Of a DNA stretch of 64,000 nt, positions 60,592 through 64,000 are shown piece after piece; within the stretch, counting starts at the first letter, position 1, and the number at the start of each line of letters is the position of its first letter. Origin of the DNA: Erythrobacter sp. AP23 (GTDB taxonomy: Bacteria > Pseudomonadota > Alphaproteobacteria > Sphingomonadales > Sphingomonadaceae); contig NZ_LNBY01000001.1 of assembly GCF_001542855.1 (NCBI RefSeq), positions 248,001 to 312,000 of the forward strand. Reading direction: 5' to 3'. The position numbers and the translations under genes were made by a program. The notes under the pieces are model-generated. The model was not told the DNA's origin, searched no databases, and saw only the letters and a program-made list of their open reading frames with translations.

Positions 60592-61770
60592 ATGGCCCTG
60601 TCCGCATCTTCGCACGCGCAACCTAAAGATGCCACGGGAGTCCTGGTGCTGGGAGATGGCACCGTCATCTGGGGCAAGGGCTTCGGCGCCAGCGGCTCGG
60701 CGGTGGGCGAGGTCTGCTTCAACACCGCGATGACAGGTTACCAGGAAGTGATGACCGATCCTTCCTACGACAGCCAGATCGTCACCTTCACCTTCCCGCA
60801 TATCGGCAATGTCGGCGCGAACGAGGAAGACCATGAGAGTCGGGGGCTGGGTGCGGTCGGCTGCGTGACGCGGCAGGAAGTGACCCCGCATTCGAACTTC
60901 CGCGCGCAGAACGAATTCGTCGAATGGATGAAGGATCATGGCAAGATCGGCCTGTCGGGGGTCGACACCCGTGCGCTGACTCGCCGCATCCGGCTGTCGG
61001 GCGCGCCCAATGCGGTGATCGCGCACAGTCCGCGGGGTGAATTCGATCTCAAGGCACTGAAGAAGCAGGCCGCCGAATGGAGCGGGCTCGAAGGGCTCGA
61101 CCTCGTCCCCGGCGTGACGCGCGAGGGACAGGAAGACTGGACCGGCGGCCACTGGCAACTCGGTTTCGGTTATACCGAGGGCGGGGCGGAGAAGCCGCAT
61201 GTCGTCGCGATCGATTACGGCGCGAAGGACAATATCTTCCGCAATCTCGTGAAGGTGGGAGCGAAGGTCACGGTCGTGCCCGCGCGCACCTCCTTCGACG
61301 AAATCATGGCCTTGAGCCCCGACGGCGTGTTCCTATCGAACGGTCCGGGCGATCCGGCGGCGACGGGTGAATACGCCGTGCCGGTGATCAAGGCGCTGCT
61401 CGAGGCGGATGTGCCGCTGTTCGGCATCTGCCTCGGCCACCAGATGCTCGGCCTCGCGGCGGGTGCGAAGACCGCCAAGATGTTCCAGGGCCACCGCGGC
61501 GCCAACCACCCCGTCCAGCGCGTCGGGGAAGGGTGGGGCGAGAGCACCGGGCTCGTCGAGATTACCAGCATGAACCACGGCTTCGCGGTCGACGGCGAGA
61601 CGCTGCCCGAAACGGTCGAACAGACCCACGTCTCGCTCTTCGACGGCACCAATTGCGGCATTGCGATCAAGGGCAAGAAGGCGTTTGGCGTCCAGTACCA
61701 CCCCGAAGCAAGCCCCGGCCCGCAGGACAGCTTCTACCTGTTCGAGAGATTCGTGGGGATGTTGGGGTGA
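60592..61770 (+). CDS. carA: Carbamoyl-phosphate synthase small subunit CarA
   Basis: 392-residue glutaminase subunit that feeds ammonia to CarB for arginine and pyrimidine synthesis. The N-terminal domain has VLVLGDGTVIWGKGFG-type sequence and FNTAMTGYQEVMTDPSYDSQIV; the amidotransferase domain has the nucleophile Cys in FGICLGHQMLGLAAG and the catalytic His/Glu in GVQYHPEASPGP. Its TGA overlaps the ATG of a foreign-looking gene instead of leading to carB. Confidence 0.96.
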   Translation: MALSASSHAQPKDATGVLVLGDGTVIWGKGFGASGSAVGEVCFNTAMTGYQEVMTDPSYDSQIVTFTFPHIGNVGANEEDHESRGLGAVGCVTRQEVTPHSNFRAQNEFVEWMKDHGKIGLSGVDTRALTRRIRLSGAPNAVIAHSPRGEFDLKALKKQAAEWSGLEGLDLVPGVTREGQEDWTGGHWQLGFGYTEGGAEKPHVVAIDYGAKDNIFRNLVKVGAKVTVVPARTSFDEIMALSPDGVFLSNGPGDPAATGEYAVPVIKALLEADVPLFGICLGHQMLGLAAGAKTAKMFQGHRGANHPVQRVGEGWGESTGLVEITSMNHGFAVDGETLPETVEQTHVSLFDGTNCGIAIKGKKAFGVQYHPEASPGPQDSFYLFERFVGMLG

Positions 61771-62387
61771 TGGCTATCCGCATCGCTAAACTGAAGGACG
61801 ATATTCTACTTATCCTCTATGATTACATGCTGACCTCTGATCATGAAGGTTTTTGGTTCAGTATCCCAGCTATAACGGAGGCGCTACCGCCTTCGGCGTC
61901 CGGTGCGTTTGTGCAGAGGTCACTCGATGCGTTGATAGCCGAAAAGTTGGTCGAGCAGGGCGGTTCGGACGTTCTCAAATCAGATCTATTTGCTTTGACT
62001 GAACATGGGATCGCAAAGGCTGAGAGCTTGATCGAAGAGCGCGGGGTGGACATTGATGATTACGAACCTGCCCCAGATGCGGATTTGATCCTGTCTCGGC
62101 TGCATGAGCCGGAGAAGTTCTCGGCGGTTGCTGAGAACCTCAAAATGCTCGGGCGTGAAATTGATAAAAGCAATTCATTCGCCGAAGAGACAGCCGAAAA
62201 CGACGATCTAATCCGGGGTGAGATTGAAGCAGCCAATACGCTGATGACTGCGAGCCGTGTCCGGGTTTCTCGATTGCGGGCACTCGTTCTCCCAACACTT
62301 CGTTACCTCGCAAAAACTTTTGCTGATAAATCGATAGGCGAGCTAGCAACCCGACTAATCGCTCTTCTCATTGGTCTGGATTCCTAA
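61770..62387 (+). CDS. Foreign-looking hypothetical protein inserted after carA
   Basis: 205-residue protein I do not recognise by name. Residues about 5-95 look like a winged-helix module ([45 protein letters not shown]); an acidic linker follows, and the C-terminus ([42 protein letters not shown]) is an amphipathic to hydrophobic helix pair. One 60-base row within it has 47% GC against 67% in a carA row, and AT-ending codons are frequent. Its ATG overlaps the carA stop (TGATG), so it rides on the car transcript. Accessory regulator or defence role is speculative. Confidence 0.75.
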   Translation: MAIRIAKLKDDILLILYDYMLTSDHEGFWFSIPAITEALPPSASGAFVQRSLDALIAEKLVEQGGSDVLKSDLFALTEHGIAKAESLIEERGVDIDDYEPAPDADLILSRLHEPEKFSAVAENLKMLGREIDKSNSFAEETAENDDLIRGEIEAANTLMTASRVRVSRLRALVLPTLRYLAKTFADKSIGELATRLIALLIGLDS

Positions 62388-62494
62388 TGCCGAAACGTAC
62401 TGACATCTCCTCGATCCTCGTCATCGGTGCCGGTCCGATCACCATCGGCCAGGCCGGCGAGTTCGACTATTCGGGCACGCAGGCCCGCGTCTGA
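62387..62494 (+). pseudogene. Truncated duplicate of the carB 5' end
   Basis: Encodes [20 protein letters not shown] and continues to TQARV, then TGA: 35 codons. The first 33 residues equal the true CarB start except T for I at residue 19 and G for C at residue 24. Over about 98 bases I count eight differences from the real carB, so the copy is not fresh. Its ATG overlaps the preceding stop (TAATG) and its TGA overlaps the next ATG (TGATG). No function is expected of the peptide. Confidence 0.9.
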
Positions 62495-63102
62495 TGCGTG
62501 TCGCGGCCCTTTTTGCGGTGGGGCTGGCGACGGCTGCCGTCGCGCAAGAGCCCGACCCACATGAAGTGCAGCTCACGCCCGGCGTCACCTTCACCGGCGA
62601 CGGCGGGATCGAGCGGCTCGAAGGTGTCGATGGCACCGTGATCGCAACCTTCTGGCGTCCGATGCAGTACGAAACCGCCGCCGGGCCCGTGGCCGGCCGC
62701 ATGGATTGCCGCGCAACCGCGGGATGGTCGCCTTTCTCGGCAGCGCTATTTGCGCTCGACGGGGTTCACGCGGCACAGGAAGACCGCCTCTCCTCACGCG
62801 GACTGACCGAGATCGAGCGGCATGAACAGGATGGCGAGCAGGTGCGCCAGCTCGACGTCACCATGCGTGGTACCGGCCCGCTGCGCTATCATGTGCTGAC
62901 CTACATCGCAGTGCGGACGGGCGACGATATCGTCTCGATCCGTCGCGATTGCGTTTTTCCGCGTCGCAGCGGCGTGAGCAAGGCGGATTATCGCCGGCTC
63001 GCGCGGCTGCATACCGATTTCACCGTCGTCCTCCCGCCACCCGCCTCGCCGCTGGCGCAGGATACGCCCAGTCTCGAAACGCTTTCGGAAGTTCCTCTCT
63101 GA
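62494..63102 (+). CDS. Secreted hypothetical protein between carB fragments
   Basis: 202-residue protein with a signal peptide ([18 protein letters not shown]). The mature part is beta-rich with [20 protein letters not shown], two Cys (RMDCRA and RRDCVF) likely forming a disulphide, and a Pro/Ala-rich tail. GC-rich with typical host codon use, unlike the gene two places upstream. Function unknown. It is bounded by the truncated and the intact carB starts and overlaps each by TGATG. Confidence 0.75.
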   Translation: MRVAALFAVGLATAAVAQEPDPHEVQLTPGVTFTGDGGIERLEGVDGTVIATFWRPMQYETAAGPVAGRMDCRATAGWSPFSAALFALDGVHAAQEDRLSSRGLTEIERHEQDGEQVRQLDVTMRGTGPLRYHVLTYIAVRTGDDIVSIRRDCVFPRRSGVSKADYRRLARLHTDFTVVLPPPASPLAQDTPSLETLSEVPL

Positions 63103-64000
63103 TGCCCAAAAGAACCGACATCTCCTCGATCCTCGTCATCGGCGCCGGTCCGATCATAATCGGCCAGGCCTGCGAGTTCGACTATTCGGGCACGCAGGCG
63201 ATCAAGGCGCTGAAGGAGGAGGGCTACCGGGTCATCCTGGTCAATTCCAACCCGGCCACGATCATGACCGATCCGGAAATGGCCGACGCGACTTATGTCG
63301 AGCCGATCACGCCCGAGATCGTAGCCAAGATCATCGAGAAGGAGCGACCCGACGCGGTGCTGCCGACGATGGGCGGGCAGACGGCGCTCAATTGTGCGCT
63401 CGACCTTGCAAACCAGGGCGTGCTTGAGAAATTCGGCGTGCAGATGATCGGCGCCAATGCCGATGCCATCGACAAAGCCGAGAATCGCCAGCGCTTTCGC
63501 GAAGCGATGGACAAAATCGGCCTCGAAAGCGCGCGCAGCGGGGTGGCGAACACGGTCGACGAGGCCTTTGCGGTGCTCGAACGCACCGGCCTGCCTGCGA
63601 TCATCCGCCCCAGCTTCACGCTGGGCGGCACGGGCGGCGGCATCGCCTACAACAAGGCCGAGTTCGATCGCATCGTGCGTGAAGGTCTCGATGCATCGCC
63701 CACCACCGAAGTCCTGATCGAGGAATCGCTCCTCGGTTGGAAAGAATACGAGATGGAGGTGGTGCGCGACCGCGCGGACAATTGCATCATCATCTGTTCG
63801 ATCGAGAATGTCGATCCGATGGGTGTGCATACAGGCGATTCCATCACCGTCGCGCCGGCGCTGACGCTGACCGACAAGGAATATCAGATCATGCGCACCG
63901 CCAGCATCAACGTGCTGCGCGAAATCGGCGTGGAAACAGGTGGTTCGAACGTACAGTTCGCAGTCAATCCCAAGGATGGCCGCCTGATCGTGATCGAGAT
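63102..64000 (+). CDS. carB: Carbamoyl-phosphate synthase large subunit CarB, 3' truncated by window edge
   Basis: First 299 codons of the roughly 1,080-residue large subunit, which makes carbamoyl phosphate from bicarbonate, ammonia and two [23 protein letters not shown] begins the first carboxyphosphate domain; [39 protein letters not shown] and [18 protein letters not shown] are conserved ATP-grasp lines, and [13 protein letters not shown] follows. The frame is intact to the end of the window. The ATG overlaps the preceding stop. Confidence 0.96.
   Translation, partial: MPKRTDISSILVIGAGPIIIGQACEFDYSGTQAIKALKEEGYRVILVNSNPATIMTDPEMADATYVEPITPEIVAKIIEKERPDAVLPTMGGQTALNCALDLANQGVLEKFGVQMIGANADAIDKAENRQRFREAMDKIGLESARSGVANTVDEAFAVLERTGLPAIIRPSFTLGGTGGGIAYNKAEFDRIVREGLDASPTTEVLIEESLLGWKEYEMEVVRDRADNCIIICSIENVDPMGVHTGDSITVAPALTLTDKEYQIMRTASINVLREIGVETGGSNVQFAVNPKDGRLIVIE

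Noticed and set aside
62387-62494. 35-codon frame as a functional small protein
   Set aside because: It is a near copy of the carB start cut short; the simplest reading is a recombination remnant.

Overview
The window looks like chromosomal DNA from a high-GC alphaproteobacterium, most likely order Sphingomonadales and plausibly family Erythrobacteraceae. The evidence is GC near 65% in sampled genes, a COQ4-type ubiquinone protein, PstA/PstC with long N-terminal extensions, an HWE-family histidine kinase, a yqeY-dnaG-rpoD neighbourhood, and many ATGA/GTGA/TGATG stop-start overlaps. The lineage is inferred from gene content and style; no database search was possible. Almost everything is single-copy housekeeping DNA. 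I see no transposase, integrase, phage or CRISPR.

Layout. 1-1201: a partial LysE exporter and an extensin-like protein. 1264-10943 (minus): a complete phosphate regulon, reading phoR, an OprO/OprP-type porin, pstS, pstC, pstA, pstB, phoU, phoB and then a META-like lipoprotein, with candidate Pho boxes before the porin and pstS. 11006-11201: two identical tRNA-Glu(TTC) genes. 11286-17172: recJ, a flavodoxin, an unknown protein, a stand-alone AHH nuclease, nitronate monooxygenase and an amidohydrolase. 17487-24723: a MASE1-PAS-GGDEF cyclase, leuA with a leucine-rich leader peptide, a thioesterase, an epoxide hydrolase, an FMN alpha-hydroxyacid oxidase and a YceI protein. 24808-31118: an amber-interrupted DUF6151-like gene, the branched-chain operon ilvB-(99 aa unknown)-ilvN-ilvC, miaA and serB.

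31176-41086: coq4, a nitroreductase, small conserved genes, purL, two small membrane proteins, xseB-ispA-coaD, a cyclophilin and queA. 41087-47757: a TetR regulator divergent from a carotenoid oxygenase/ABC-2 transporter operon, a DUF481 outer-membrane protein, tgt and an M50-like protease. queA and tgt, both for queuosine, are thus separated by the carotenoid/ABC block. 47837-54104: rpsD, chorismate mutase, trmJ, nrdR, glyA, rpiB, and a response regulator/HWE kinase pair. 54169-60441 (minus): yqeY, two tandem paralogous lipoproteins, a GIY-YIG nuclease framed by palindromic repeats, dnaG and rpoD. 60592-64000: carA, an AT-richer foreign-looking gene, a truncated duplicate of the first 35 codons of carB, a secreted unknown, and the real carB running off the end.

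The most unusual point is the carA-carB interval. Two unrelated genes and a broken carB 5' copy are chained by TGATG/TAATG overlaps, a footprint of recombination inside an essential operon. Other points worth following are the leuA leader peptide, the in-frame amber stop in the DUF6151-like gene, the exact inverted 28-mers around the GIY-YIG gene, paired candidate TetR operators, and the conserved-looking small gene inside the ilv operon.
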